Positions 1 to 14,200 of a stretch of DNA of 64,000 nt are shown piece after piece. Origin of the DNA: Schoenoplectus triqueter (lineage: Eukaryota; Streptophyta; Magnoliopsida; Poales; Cyperaceae). Every line of letters begins with the position of its first letter. The first letter of the stretch is position 1. The stretch lies in contig CAXKVV010000144.1 of assembly GCA_964058805.1 (NCBI GenBank), forward strand, positions 35,857 through 99,856, read 5' to 3'. A program made the position numbers and the translations under genes. Under the pieces are notes generated by a model. The model was given only the letters and a program-made list of their open reading frames with translations. It was not told the origin of the DNA and searched no databases.

Positions 1-2221
1 GCGCTTGGACTCGTTTTCGACGTATCGTGGTCGTTGGGTCCCGTTTTCATGTTTTGCGCGCTCAGACTCGTTTTCGGGGGTCTCGAGGGCGTCGGGTCTC
101 GTTTTCGGCGGTATCGAGGGCGTCGGGTATCGTTTTCATGCTTTGCGCGCCCGAACTCATTTTCGGCGGTATCGAGGGCGTCGTGTCCCGTTTTCATGTT
201 TTGCGCGCGTGGACTAGTTTTCGGCGGTACCGAGGTCGTCGGGTCCCGTTTTCATGTTTTGCGCGCTCGGACTCGTTTTCGGCAGTACCGAAGGCGTCGT
301 GTCTCGTTTTCTTGTTTTGCGCGCTCGGACTCGTTTTCGGCGTAGCAAGATCGTCGAGTCCCGTTTTCATGTTTTGCGCGCTCGAACTCGTTTTCGGCCG
401 TCTCGAGGGCGTCGGGTCCCATTTTCATGTTTTGCGCGCTCGGACTCATTTTCGGCGATACCGAGGGCGTCGGGTTCGGTTTTCACGTTTTGCACGCCCG
501 GTCTCGTTTTCGGCGGTACCAAGGGCGTCGGGTCCCATTTTAATGTTTTGCGCGTTCGAACTCGTTTTCGGCGGTCTCGAGGGCGTCGGGTCCCGTTTTC
601 GGTGGTATCGAGGGCGTCAGGTATTGTTTTCATGTTTTGCGCGCGCGGACTAGTTTTCGGAGGTACCGAGGGCGTCGGGTACCGTTTTCATTTTTTGCGC
701 GCCCGGACTCGTTTTCGGCGATACCGAGGTCGTCGGGTCTCGTTTTCATATTTTGGGCGCCCGGACTCGTTTTGGGCGGTACCGAGGTCGTCGGGTCCCT
801 ATTCATGTTTTGCGTGCCCGGACTCGTTTTCGGCGGTACCGAGGCCGTCGGGTCCCGTTTTCAAGTTTTGCGCGCCCCGACTTCAAGTTTTCGGCGGTAC
901 CGAGGGCGTCGTGTCTCGTTTTCTTATTTTGCGCGCCCATACTCATTTTCGACGGTACCGAGGGCGTCGGGTCCTGTTTTCATGTTTTTCGCGCCCTTTC
1001 TCGTTATCGGCGGTACCGAGGGCGTCGGGTGTCGTTTTCATGTTTTGGGCGCCCGGACTCGTTTTCGGCGAGACCGAGGGCGTCGGGTCCCTTTTCAATG
1101 TTTTGCGCGCTCGGACTCATTTTCGGCGGTCTTGAGGGTGTCGGGTCCCGTTTTCGGAGGTACCGTGGGCGTCGGGTCCCGTTTTCATGTTTTGCGCGCG
1201 TGGACTAGTTTTCGAAAGTGCCGAGGTCGTCGGGTCCCGTTTTCATGTTTTGCACGCCCAGACTCGCATTCGGCGGTACCGAGGGCGTCGGGTCTCGTTT
1301 TCTTGTTTGGCGATCCTTGACACGTTTTTAGCGGTAACGAGGGCGTCGGGTCCCGTTTTCATGTTTTGCACACCCAGACTCGTTTTCGGTAGTACCGAGG
1401 GCGTCGAGTCCCGTTTTCATGTTTTGCGCGCCCGGACTCGTTATCGGCGGTACTGAGGGCGTCGGGTATCGTTTTCATGTTTTGGGCGCCCGGACTAGTT
1501 TTCGGAGGTACCGAGGGCGTCGGGTCCCGTTTTCATCTTTTGCGCGCCCGGACTCGTTTTTGACGGTACCGAGGGCGTCGTGTCTCGTTTTCTTATTTTG
1601 CACGCTCGGACTCGTTTTCGGCATATCGTGGTCGTCAGGTCCCGTTTTCATGTTTTGCGCGCTCGGACTCGTTTTCGGGGGTCTCGAGGGCGTCGGGTCT
1701 CGTTTTCGGCGGTGTCGAGGGCGTCGGGTATCGTTTTCTTGTTTTGCGCGCCCGAACTCATGTTCGGCGGTACCGAGGGCGTCGTGCCCCGTTTTCATGT
1801 TTTGCGCGCGTGGACTAGTTTTCGGCGGTACCGAGGTCGTCGGGTCCCGTTTTCATGTTTTGCGCGCCCGGACTCTTTTTCGACAGTACCGAGGGCGTCG
1901 TGTCTCGTTTTCTTGTTTTTCGCGCTCGGACTCGTTTTCGGCGTAGCGAGGTCGTCGAGTCCCGTTTTCATGTTTTGCGCGCTCGAACTCGTTTTCGGCG
2001 GTCTCGAGGGCGTCGGGTCCCATTTTCATGTTTTGCGCGACCGGACTCATTTTCGGCGATACCGAGGGCGTCGGGTTCGGTTTGCACATTTTGCGCGCCC
2101 GGACTCGTTTTCGGCGGTACCAAGGGCGTCGTGTCCCGTTTCAATGTTTTGCGCGTCCGGACTCGTTTTCGGCGGTCTCGAGGGCGTCGGGTCCCGTTTT
2201 CGGCGGTATCGAGGGCGTCAG
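1..2221 (+). repeat. Higher-order repeat, 1,601-bp offset
   Basis: The first ~620 bases recur at about 1,602-2,221 with the same order of monomer variants, including the shortened CGTATCGTGGTCG monomer, the GGGGGTCTCGAG half unit and the GTGGACTAG monomer. The offset of 1,601 bp equals 26 full monomers plus three 31-bp half units. A related, more diverged block starts near 2,539. Ends are approximate because all flanking DNA is also satellite. Confidence 0.7.
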
Positions 2222-5200
2222 GTATCGTTTTCATGTTTTGTGCCTCCGAACTCATTTTCGACGGTACCGAGGGCGTCGGGTCCCTTTTTCATGTTTTGCG
2301 CGCGCGGACTAGTTTTGACCGATGGCGACGGGTCCCGTTTTCATATTTTGCGCACTCGGACTCGTTTTCGGCGGTACCGAGGGCGTCGTGTCTCGTTTTC
2401 TTGTTTTGCGCGACCAGACTCATTTTCGGCGGTACCGAGGGCGTCGGGTCCCGTTTTTAAGTTTTGCGCGCCCGGACTCGTTATCGGCGGTACCGAGGGC
2501 GTCGGGTATCGTTTTCATGTTTTGGGCGCCCGGAATCGTTTTCGGGGGTCTCGAGGGCGTCGGTTCCCGTTTTCGGCGGTATCGAGGGCGTCGGGTATCG
2601 TTTTCATGTTTTGCACGCCCGAACTCATTTTCGGCGGTACCGAGGGCGTCGAGTCCCGTTTTCATGTTTTGCGCGCGTGGTCTAGTTTCGGCGGTACCGA
2701 GGTCGTCGAGTCCCGTTTTCATGTTTTGCGCGCCCCGGACTCATTTTCGTTGGTACCGAGGGCGACCTGTCTCGTTTTCTTGTTTTGCGCACTCGAACTC
2801 GTTCTCGGCGTATCGAGGTCGTCGGGTCCCGTTTTCATGTTTTGCGCGCTCGAACTCTTTTTCGGTGGTCTCGAGGGCGTCGGGTCCCATTTTCATGTTT
2901 TGCGCGCCCGGACTGATTTTCGGCGATACCGAGGGCGCCTGGTCCGGTTTTCACGTTTTGCGCGCCCGGACTCGTTTTCGGTAGTACCGAGGGCGTCGGG
3001 TCCCATTTTCATGTTTTGCGCGCGCGTACTAGTTTTCACCGAGGACGTCGGGTCACGTTTTCATGTTTTGCGCGCCCGAACTCGTTTTCGACGGTACCGA
3101 GGCCGTTGGGTCCCGTTTTCTAGTTTTGCGCGCCCGTACTCATTTTCGTCGGTACCAAGGGCGTCGTGTCTCGTTTTCATGTTTTGGCCGCCCGGACTCG
3201 TTTTCGCGGGTCTCGAGGGCGTCGGGTCCCGTTTTCGGCGGCATCGAGGGCGTCGGGTATCGTTCTCATTTTTTGCGCGCCCGAACTCATTTTCGGTGGT
3301 ACCGAGGGCGTCGAGTCCCGTTTTCATGTTTTGCGCACGTGGACTAGTTTTCGGAGGTACCGAGGGCGTCGGGTCCCGTTTTCATCTTTTGCGCGCCCGG
3401 ACTCGTTTTCAGCGGTACCGTGGACGTCGGGTCTCGTTTTGAAGATTTGCGCGCCCAGAATCTTTTTCAACGGTACCGAGGGCGTCGTGTCTTGTTTTCA
3501 TGTTTTGCGCTCCCTAACTCGTTTTTGGTGGTAACGAGGGCGTCCGGTCCCGTTTTCTTGTTTTGCGCCCCCGGACTCGTTTTCGACGGTACCGAGGGCG
3601 TCGGGTCCCGTTTTCACGTTTTTCGTGCCCGGACTCGTTTTCGGTGGAACCGAGGGCGTCGAGTCCCGTTTTCATGTTTTGCGCGCCCGTACTCTTTTTC
3701 GGCGATACCGAGGGCGTCGGGTCCCGTTTTAGTGTTTTGCGCGCTCAGACTCGTTTTCGGCGGTCTCGAGGGCGTCGAGTCCCGTTTTCGGCGGTATCGA
3801 GGGCGTCGGGTATCGTTTTCATGTTTTGCGCGCTCGAACTCATTTTCGGCGGTACCGAGGGCGTCGGGTCCCGTTTTCATGTTTTGCGCACGTGGACAAG
3901 TTTTCGGAAGTACCGAGGTCGTCGGGTCCCGTTTTCATGTTTTGCGCGCCCGGACTCCTTTTGGGTGGTACCGAGGTCGTCGGGTCCCTTTTCATGTTTT
4001 GCGTGCTCGGACTCGTTTTCGGCGGTACCGAGGCCGTCGGGTCCCGTTTTCACGTTTTGCACGCCCTGACTCGTTATCGGCGGTACCGAGGGCGTTGGGT
4101 GTCGTTTCCATGTTTTGGGTGCCCGGACTCGTTTTCGGCGATAACGAGGGCGTGGGGTCCCGTTTCAATGTTTTGCGCGCCCGAACTCGTTTTCGGCAGT
4201 CTCGAGGGCGTCGGGTCCCGTTTTCGGCGGTATCAAGGGTGTCGGGTATCATTTTCATGTTTTGCGCACTCGAACTCATTTTCGGCGGTACCGAGGGCGT
4301 CGGGTCCCGTTTTCATGTTTTGCGCGCATGGACTAGTTTTCGGACGTACCGAGGTCGTCGGGTCCCGTTTTAATGTTTTGCGCGCCTAGACTCGTTTTCG
4401 GCGGTACCGAGGGCGTCGGGTCCCGTTTTCACGTTTTGCGCGTCCAGACTCGTTTTCGGCGGTTCCGAGGGCGTCGGGTCCCGTTTTCATGTTTTGCGCG
4501 TCCGGACTCGTTTTCGGCGGTCTCGAGGGCGTCGGGTCCCATTTTCGACGGTATCGAGGGTGTCAGGTATCGTTTTCATGTTTTGCGAGCCCGAACTCAC
4601 TTTCGGCGATAACGAGGGCGTCGGGTCTCGTTTTCATGTTTTGTGCGCCCAGACTCGTTTTAGGCCGTACCGAGGGCGTCGGGTACCGTTTCCTTGTTTT
4701 GCGCGCCCTGACTTGTTTTCGGCGGTCCCGAGGGCGTCGGCTGTCGTTTTCATGTTTTGCGCTCCCTGACTCGTTTTTGGCGGTAACGAGGGCGTCGGGT
4801 CCCGTTTTCAAGTTTTGCGCGCCCGGACTCATTTTCGGCGGTACCGAGGGAGTCGGGTCCCGTTTTCATGTTTTGCGCGTCTGGACTCATTTTCGGCGCT
4901 ACCGAGGGAGTCGGGTCTCGTTTTAATGTTTTGCGCGCCCGTACTCGTTATCGGCGGTCTCGAGGGCGTCGGGTCCCGTTTTCGGCGGTATCGAGGGCGT
5001 CGGGTATCGTTTTCATGTTTTGCGCGCTCGAACTCATTTTCGGCTGTACTAAGGGCGTCGGGTCCCGTTTTCATGTTTTGCGCGCGCGGACTTGTTTTTG
5101 GAGGTACCGAGGGCGTCGGGTCCTGTTTTCATGTTTTGCGCGTCGGGACTCATTTTCGGCGGTACCGAGGGCGTCGGGTCCCGTTTTCATGTTTTGGGTG

Positions 5201-5459
5201 CCCGGACTCGCTTTGGGCGGTACCGAGGTCGTCGGGTCACTTTTCATGTTTTGCGTGCCCGGACTCGTTTTCGGCGGTACCGAGGCCGTCGAGTCCCGTT
5301 TTCAAGTTATACGCGCCCGGACTCATTTTCGGCGATACCGAGGGCGTCGGGTCCCGTTTTCATGTTTTGGGCGCGTGGACTAGTTTCCGGAAGTACCGAG
5401 GTCGTCGGGTCCCGTTTTCATGTTTTGCGCGCCCAGACTCGTTTTCGGCGGTACCGAGG

Positions 5460-8400
5460 GCGTCGGGTCTCGTTTTCATGTTTTGCGCTCCCTGACTCGT
5501 TTTTAGCGGTATCGAGGGCGTCGGGACCCGTTTTCATGTTTTGCGCACCCAGACTCGTTTTCGGCAGTACCGAGGGCGTCGGGTCTCGTTTTCACGTTTT
5601 GCGCGCCCGGACTCGTTTTCGACGGTATCGAGGGCGTCGGGTCCGGTTTTTATGTTTTGCGCGTCCGGACTCGTTTTCGGCGGTACCGAGGGCGTCGGGT
5701 CCCGTTTTCAAGTTTTGCGCTCCCGGACTCGTTTTCGGCGGTACCGAGGACGTCGGGTCTCGTTTTGAAGATTTGAGCGCTCAGAATCTTTTTCAACGGT
5801 ACCGAGGGCGTCGTGTCTCGTTTTCGTGTTTTGCGTGCCCGGACTCGTTTTCGGCGGTAACGAGGGCGTCGGGATTCGTTTTCATGTTTTGTGTGCCCGG
5901 ACTCGTTTTAGGCCGTACCGTGGGCGTCGGGTCCCGTTTCCTTGTTTTTTATGCGCCCGGACTCATTTTCCGCGGTAACGAGGGCGTCGGGTACCGTTTT
6001 AATGTTTTGCGCCCACGGACTCGTTTTCGGCGGTACCAAGGGCGTCGGGTCCCGTTTTCACGTTTTGCGCTCCCGGACTCGTTTTCGGCGGTTCCGAGGG
6101 CGTCGGGACCCGTTTTTTTGTTTTGCGCGCCCGTACTCGTTTTCGGCGATACCGAAGGCGTCGGGTCCCGTTTTCGGCGGTCTCGGGCGCGTCGGGTCCC
6201 GTTTTCGGTGATATCGAGGGCGTCGGGTATCCTTTTCATGTTTTCGCGCCCGAACTCATTTTCGGTGGATCGAGGATGTCGGGTCCCGTTTTCAAGTTTT
6301 GAGCGCCCGGCCTCGTTTTCGGCGATACCGAGGGCGTCGGGTCCCGTTTTCGGCGGTATCGAGGGCGTCGGGTATCAATTTCATGTTTAGCGCGCCCGAA
6401 CTCACTTTCGGCTGTACCGAGGTCGTCGGGTCCCGTTTTCACGTTTTGCGCTCCCGGGCTTGTTTTCGGCGGTTCCGTGGGCGTCGGGTTCTGTTTTCAT
6501 GTTTTGCGCGCCCGGACTTGTTTTCGACGGTACCGAGGGCGTCGAGTCCCGTTTTCACGTTTTGCGCGCCCGGACTCGATTTCGGCGGTACCGATAGCGT
6601 CGGCTCCCGTTTTCATGTTTTGCGCGCCCGGACTCTTTTTCGGCGATACCGAGGGCGTCGGGTCCCATTTTAATGTTTTGCGCGCTCGGACTCGTTTTCG
6701 GCGGTCTCGTGGGCGTCGGGTCCCGTTTTCGGCGGTATCTAGGGCGTCGGGTATCATTTTCATGTTTTGCGCGCCCGAAATCACTTACGGCTGTACCGAG
6801 GGCGTCGGGTCCCGTTTTCATGTTTTGCGCGCCCGGACTCGTTTTCGGCGGTACCGAGGGCGTCGGGTCTCGTTTTCATGTTTTGTGCTCCCTGACTCGT
6901 TTTTGGTGGTAACGAGGGCGTCGGGTCCCGTTTTCATGCTTTGCACACCCGGAGTCATTTTCGGCGGTACCGAAAGCGTCGGGTCCCGTTTTCACGTTTT
7001 GCGCGCCCAGACTCGTTTTCGGCGGTATCGAGGGCGTCGGGTATCGTTTTCATGTTTTGCGCGCCCTGACTCGTTATCGGCGGTACCGAGGGCGTCAGGT
7101 GTCGTTTCAATGTTTTGGGCGCCCAGACTCGTTTTCGGCAATACCGAGGGCGTCGGGTCCCGTTTTCGGCGGTATCGAGGGCGTCGGGTATCGTTTTCAA
7201 GTTTTGCACGCCCGAACTCATTTTTGGTGGACCGAGGTTGTCGGGTCCCGTTTTCATGTTTGGAGCGCTTGGACTCATTTTCGGCGATACCGAGGGCGTC
7301 GGGTCCCGTTTCAATGTTTTGCGCGCCCGGACTCGTTTTCGGCGGTCTCGAGGGCGTCGGGTCCCGTTTTCGGCGGTATCGAGGGCGTCGGGTATCATTT
7401 TCATGTTTTGCGCGCCCGAACTCACTTTCGGCTGTACCGAGGGCGTTGGGTCCCGTTTTCACGTTTTGCGCTCCCGGAATTGTTTTCGGTGGTTCCGAGG
7501 GCGTCGGGTCATGTTTTCATGTTTTGCGCTCCCTGACTTGTTTTTGGCGGTAACGAGGGCGTCGGGTCCCGTTTTCTTGTTTTGCGCACCCGGACTTGTT
7601 TTCGACGGTACCGAGGGCGTCGAGTCCCGTTTCCACGTTTTGCGCGCCCGAACTCATTTTCGGCGGTACCGAGGGCGTCGGGTCCCGTTTTCATGTTTTG
7701 CGCGCCCGGACTCTTTTTCGGCGATCCCGAGGGCGTCGGGTCCCGTTTTAATGTTTTGCGCGCTCGCACTCGTTTTCGGCGGTCTCGAAGGCGTCGGGTC
7801 CCGTTTTCGGCGGTATCGAGGGCGTCGGGTATCATTTTCATGTTTTACGCGCCCGAAATCACTTTTGGCTGTACCGACGGCGTCGGGTCCCGTTTCCATG
7901 TTTTGCGCGCCCGGACTCGTTTTCGGCGGTACCGTGGGCGTCAGGTCTCGTTTTCATGTTTTGAGCTCCCTGACTCGTTTTTGGCGGTAACAAGGGCGTC
8001 GGGTCCCGTTTTCATGTTTTGCACAGCCGGACTCATTTTCGACGGTACCGAGGGCGTCGGGTCCCGTTTTCACGTTTTGCGCGCCCGGACTCGTTTTCGG
8101 CGGTATCGAGGGCGTCGGGTATCGTTTTCAAGTTTTCCGCGCCCTGACTCGTTATCGGCGATACCGAGGGCGTCTGGTCCCATTTTCGGCGGTATCGAGG
8201 GCGTCGGGTATCGTTTTCATGTTTTGCGCGCCCGAACTCATTTTCGGCGGACCGAGGGTGTCGGCTCCCGTTTTCATGTTTTGAGCGCCCGGACTCGTTT
8301 TCGGCGATACGGAGGGCGTCGGGTCTCGTTTTAATGTTTTGCGCGCCCGGACTCGTTTTCGGTGGTCTCGAGGGCGTCGGGTCCCGTTTTCGGCGGTATC

Positions 8401-8938
8401 GAGGGCGTCGGGTATCATTTTCTTGTTTTACGCGCCCGAAATCACTTTCGGCTGTACCGAGGGCGTCGGGTCTCGTTTTCATGTTTTGCGCTCCCTGACT
8501 CGTTTTTGGCGGTAACGAGGGCGTCGGGTCCTGTTTTCATGTTTTGCACACCCGGACTCATTTTCGGCGGTACCGAGGGCGTCGGGTCCTGTTTTCATGT
8601 TTTGCACAACCGGACTCATTTTCGGCGGTACCGAGGGCGTCGAGTCCCGTTTTCACGTTTTGCGCGCCCGGACTCGTTTTCGGCGGTATCGAGGGCGTCG
8701 GGTATCGTTATCATGTTTTGCGCACCCGGACTCGTTATCGGCGGTACCGAGGGCGTCGGGTGTCGTTTCAATGTTTTGGGCGCCCAGACTCGTTTTCGGC
8801 GATATCGAGGGCGTCGGGTCCCGTTTTCGGCGGTATCGAGGGCGTCGGATATCGTTCTTACGTTTTGCGCTTCCGGACTCGTTTTTGGCGGTACCGTGGG
8901 CGTCGGGTCTTGTTTTTATGTTTTGCGCTCCCTGACTC
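5460..8938 (+). repeat. Large segmental duplication within the satellite, copy 1
   Basis: This block recurs at about 11,208-15,057. Diagnostic shared variants include the GAAGATTTGAGCGC monomer (5,765 and 11,745), a CGGGTCCCGTTTCCTTG monomer, and the GCTTTGCACACCCGGAGTC monomer. The offset steps from 5,748 to about 5,979 (close to four monomers) and later to about 6,118. The copies therefore diverged through gain or loss of monomers as well as point changes. Limits are approximate. Confidence 0.75.
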
Positions 8939-11207
8939 GTTTTTGGCGGTAACGTGGGCGTCGGGTCCCGTTTTCTTGTTTTGCGCACCCGGACTCTTTT
9001 TCGGCGATACTGAGGGCGTCGGGTCCCATTTTAATGTTTTGCGCGCTCTGACTCGTTTTCGGCGGTCTCGAGGGCGTCGGGTCCCGTTTTCGGCTGTATC
9101 GAGGGCGTCGGGTATCGTTTTCATGTTTTGCGCGCTCGAACTCATTTTCGGCTGTACCTAGGGCGTCGGGTCCCGTTTCCATGTTTTGCGCGCGCGGTCT
9201 AGCTTTCGGAGGTACCGAAGGCGTCGGGTCCCATTTTCTTGTTTTGGGCGCCCGAACTCGTTTTGGGCGACACCAAGGTCGTCGGGTCACTTTTCATGTT
9301 TTGCGTGCCCGGGCTTGTTTTCGGCGGTACCGAGGCCGTCGGGTCCCGTTTTCAAGATATACGCGCCCGGACTCGTTTTCATTGGTAGCGAGGGCGTCGC
9401 CTCTCGTTTTCTTATTTTGCGCGCCCGGACTTATTTTCGACGGTACCGAGGGCGTCGGGTCCTGTTTTCATGTTTCTCGCGCCCTGACTCGTTATCGGTG
9501 GTACCGAGGGCGTCGGGTGTCGTTTTCATGTTTTAGGCGCCCGGACTCGTTTCGGCGATACCGAGGGCGTCGGGTCCCGTTTCAATGTTTTGCGCGCCCG
9601 GACTCGTTTTCGGCTGTCTCGAGGGCCTCGGGCCCCGTTTTCGTCGGTATCGAGGGCGTCGGGTATCGTTTTCATGTTTTGCGCGCTCGAACTCATTTTC
9701 AGCGGTACCGAGGGCGTCAAGTCCCGTTTTCATTTTCGGCGGTACCGAGGTCGTCGGGTCGTGTTTTTTATGTTTTGCGCGCCCAGACTCGTTTTCGGCG
9801 GTACCGAGGTCGTCGAGTCGTGTTTTTTATGTTTTGCGCGCCCAGACTCGTTTTCGGCGGTACCGAGGGCGTCGGGTCTCGTTTTCATGTTTTGCACTCC
9901 TTGACTCGTTTTTAGTGGTAACGAGGGCGTCGGGTCCCGTTTTCATGTTTTGCGCACCCAGACTCGTTTTCAGCAGTACCGAGCGCGTCGGGTCCCGTTT
10001 TCACGTTTTGCGCGCCCGGACTCGTTTTTGGCGGTACCGAGGGCGTCGGGTCCCGTTTTCGGCGGTCTCGAGGGCGTCGGGTCCCGTTTTCGGTGGTACC
10101 GAGGGCGTCGTGTCTCGTTTTCTTGTTTTGCGCGTCCGGAATCGTTTTCAGCGTATCGAGGTCGTCGGGTCCCGTTTTCATGTTTTGCGCGCTCGGACTC
10201 GTTTTCGGCGGTCTCGAGGGCGTCGGGTCCCATTTTCATGTTTTGCGCGCCCGGACTCATTTTCGGCGGTATCGAGGGTGTCCGGTCCCGTTTTCATGTT
10301 TTGCGCGCCCGGACTCATTTTCGGCGGTATCGAGGGCGTCAGGTCCCGTTTTCATGTTTTGCGCGCCCGGACTCGTTATCGACGGTACCGAGTGCGTCGC
10401 GTCCCGTTTTCATGTTTTGCGCTCCCGGACTCGTTTTCGGCGGTACCGAGGGCTTCGGGTCTCGTTTTCAAGATTTGCACGCCCAGACTCGTTTTCGACG
10501 GTACCGAGGGCGTCGTGTCTCGTTGTCGTGTTTTGCGCGCCCGGACTCGTTCTCGGCGGTAACGAGGGCGTCGGGTCTCGTTTTCATGTTTTGTGCGCCC
10601 GGACTCGTTTTAGGCCGTACCGTGGGCGTCGGGTACCGTTTTCATGTTTTGCGCGCCCGGACTCGTTTTCGACGATACCGAGGGCGTCGGGTCCCGTTTT
10701 AATGTTTTGCGCGCCGGGACTCGTTTTCGGCGGTCTCGAGGGCGTCGGGTCCCGTTTTTGGCGGTATAGAGTGCGTCGGGTATCGTTTTCATGTTTTGCG
10801 CGCCCGAACTCATTTTCGACTGACCAATGGTGTCGGGTCCCGTTTTCATGTTTTGAGCGCCCGGACTCGTTTTCGGCGATACCGAGGGCGTCGTGTCTCG
10901 TTTTAAAGTTTTGCGCGCCCGGACTCGTTTTCGGCGATCTCGAGGGCGTTGGGTCTCGTTTTCGACGGTATCGAGGGCGTCGGGTATCGTTTTCATGTTT
11001 TGCGCGCTCGAACTCATTTTCGGCTGTACCAAGGGCGTCGGGTCCCGTTTTCACGTTTTGCGCGCCCGGACTCGTTTTCGGCGGTACCGAGGGCGTCGGG
11101 TCCTGTTTTCATGTTTTGGGCGCCCGGACTCGTTTTGGGCGGTACCAAGGTCGTCGGGTCGCTTTTCATGTTTTGCGTGCCCGGGCTCATTTTCGGCGGT
11201 ACCGAGG

Positions 11208-14200
11208 GCGTCGGGACTCGTTTTCATGTTTTGCGCTCCTTGACTCGTTTTAAGCGGTATCGAGGGCGTCGGGACCCGTTTTCATGTTTTGCGCACCCAG
11301 ACTCGTTTTCGGCAGTACCGAGGGCGTCGGGTCCCGTTTTCACGTTTTGCGCGCCCGGACTCGTTTTCGACGGTATCGAGGGCGTCGGGTCCGGTTTTAA
11401 TGTTTTACGCGTCCGGACTCGTTTTCGGCGGTACCGAGGGCGTCGTGTCTCGTTTTCTTGTTTTGCGCGCCCGGACACGTTTTCGGCGTATTGAGGTCGT
11501 CGGGTCCCGTTTTCATGTTTTGCGCGCTAGGACTCGTTTTCGGCGGTCTCGAGGGCGTCGGATCCCATTTTCATGTCTTGCGCGCCCGGACTCATTTTCG
11601 GCGGTACCGAGGGCGTCAGGTCCCGTTTTCATGTTTTGCGCGCCCGGACTCGTTATCGGCGGTACCGAGTGCGTCGCGTCCCGTTTTCAAGTTTTGCGCT
11701 CCCGGACTCGTTTTCGGTGGTACCGAGGACGTCGGGTCTCGTTTTGAAGATTTGAGCGCCCAGAATCTTTTTCAACGGTACCGAGGGCGTCGTGTCTCTT
11801 TTTCGTGTTTTGCGTGCCCGGACTCGTTTTCGGCGGTAACGAGGGCGTCGGGATTCGTTTTCATGTTTTGTGTGCCCGGACTCGTTTTAGGCCGTACCGT
11901 GGGCGTCGGGTCCCGTTTCCTTGTTCTTTATGCGCCCGGACTCATTTTCCGCGGTAACGAGGGCGTCGGGTACCGTTTTAATGTTTTGCGCCCACGGACT
12001 CGTTTTCGGCGGTACCAAGGGCGTCCCGTTTTCACGTTTTGCGCTCCCGGACTCGTTTTCGGCGGTTCCGAGGGCGTCGGGACCCGTTTTCTTGTTTTGC
12101 GCGCCCGTACTCGTTTTCGGCGATACCGAAGGCGTCGGGTCCCGTTTTCGGCGGTCTCGGGTGCGTCGGGTCCCGTTTTCGGCGATATCGAGGGCGTCGG
12201 GTATCCTTTTCATGTTTTCGCGTCCGAACTCATTTTCGGCGGACCGAGGGTGTCGGGTCCCGTTTTCAAGTTTTGAGCGCCCGGCCTCGTTTTCGGCGAT
12301 ACCGAGGGCGTCGGGTCCCGTTTTCGGCGGTATCGAGGGCGTCGGGTATCATTTTCATGTTTAGCGCGCCCGAACTCACTTTCGGCTGTACCGAGGTCGT
12401 CGGGTCCCGTTTTCACGTTTTGCGCTCCCGGGCTTGTTTTCGGCGGTTCCAAGGGCGTCGGGTCCCGTTTTCATGTTTTGCGCGCCCGGACTTGTTTTCG
12501 ATGGTACCGAGGGCGTCGGGTCCCGTTTTCATGCTTTGCACACCCGGAGTCATTTTCGGCGGTACCGAAAGCGTCGGGTCCCGTTTTCACGTTTTGCGCG
12601 CCCGGACTTGTTTTCGATGGTACCGAGGGCGTCGAATACCGTTTTCACGTTTTGCGCGCCCGGACTCGTTTTCGGCGGTACCGATAGCGTCGGGTCCCGT
12701 TTTCATGTTTTGCGCGCCCGAACTCTTTTTCGGCGATACGGAGGGCGTCGGGTCCCATTTTAATGTTTTGCGCGCTCGGACTCGTTTTCGGCGGTCTCGA
12801 GGGCGTCGGGTCCCGTTTTCGGCGGTATCTAGGGCGTCGGGTATCATTTTCATGTTTTGCGTGCCCGAAATCACTTTCGGCTGTACCGAGGGCGTCGGGT
12901 CCCGTTTTCACGTTTTGCGCTCCCGGGCTTGTTTTCGGCGGTTCCAAGGGCGTCGGGTCCCGTTTTCATGTTTTGCGCGCCCGGACTTGTTTTCGATGGT
13001 ACCGAGGGCGTCGGGTCCCGTTTTCATGCTTTGCACACCCGGAGTCATTTTCGGCGGTACCGAAAGCGTCGGGTCCCGTTTTCACGTTTTGCGCGCCCGG
13101 ACTCGTTTTCGGCGGTATCGAGGGCGTCGGGTATCGTTTTCATGTTTTGCGCGCCCTGACTCGTTATCGACGGTACCGAGGGCGTCAGGTGTCGTTTCAA
13201 TGTTTTGGGCGCCCAGACTCATTTTCGGCGATACCGAGGGCGTCGGGTCCCGTTTTCGGCGGTATCGAGGGCGTCGGGTATCGTTTTCAAGTTTTGCGCG
13301 CCCGAACTCATTTTCGGCGGACCGAGGTTGTCGGGTCCCGTTTTCATGTTTGGAGCGCTCGGACTCGTTTTCGGCGATACCGAAGGCGTCGGGTCCCGTT
13401 TCAATGTTTTGCGCGCCCGGACTTGTTTTTGGCGGTCTCGAGGGCGTCGGGAATCATTTTCATGTTTTGCGCGCCCGAACTCACTTTCGGCTGTACCGAG
13501 GGCGTTGGGTCCCGTTTTCACGTTTTGCGCTCCCGGAATTGTTTTCGGTGGTTCCGAGGGCGTCGGGTCCCGTTTTCATGTTTTGCGCGCCCGGACTCGT
13601 TTTCGGCGGTACCGAGGGCGTCGGGGTCATGTTTTCATGTTTTGCGCTCCCTGACTTGTTTTTGGCGGTAACGAGGGCGTCGGGTCCCATTTTCTTGTTT
13701 TGCGCACCCGGACTTGTTTTCGACGGTACCGAGGGCGTCGAGTCCCGTTTCCACGTTTTGCGCGCCCGGACTCATTTTCGGCCGTACCGAGGGCGTCGGG
13801 TCCCGTTTTCATGTTTTGCGCGCCCGGACTCTTTTTCGGCGATCCCGAGGGCGTCGGGTCCCGTTTTAATGTTTTGCGCGCTCGCACTCGTTTTCGGCGG
13901 TCTCGAGGGCGTCGGGTCCCGTTTTCGGCGGTATCGAGGGCGTCGGGTATCATTTTCAGGTTTTGCGCGCCCGAAATCACTTTCGGCTGTACCGACGGCG
14001 TCGGGTCCCGTTTCCATGTTTTGCGCGCCCGGACTCGTTTTCGGCTGTACCGAGGGCGTCAGGTCTCGTTTTCATGTTTTGAGCTCCCTGACTCGTTTTT
14101 TTCGGTAACAAGGGCGTCGGGTCCCGTTTTCATGTTTTGCCCACCCGGACTCATTTTCGGCGGTACCGAGGGCGTCGGGTCCCGTTTTCACGTTTTGCGC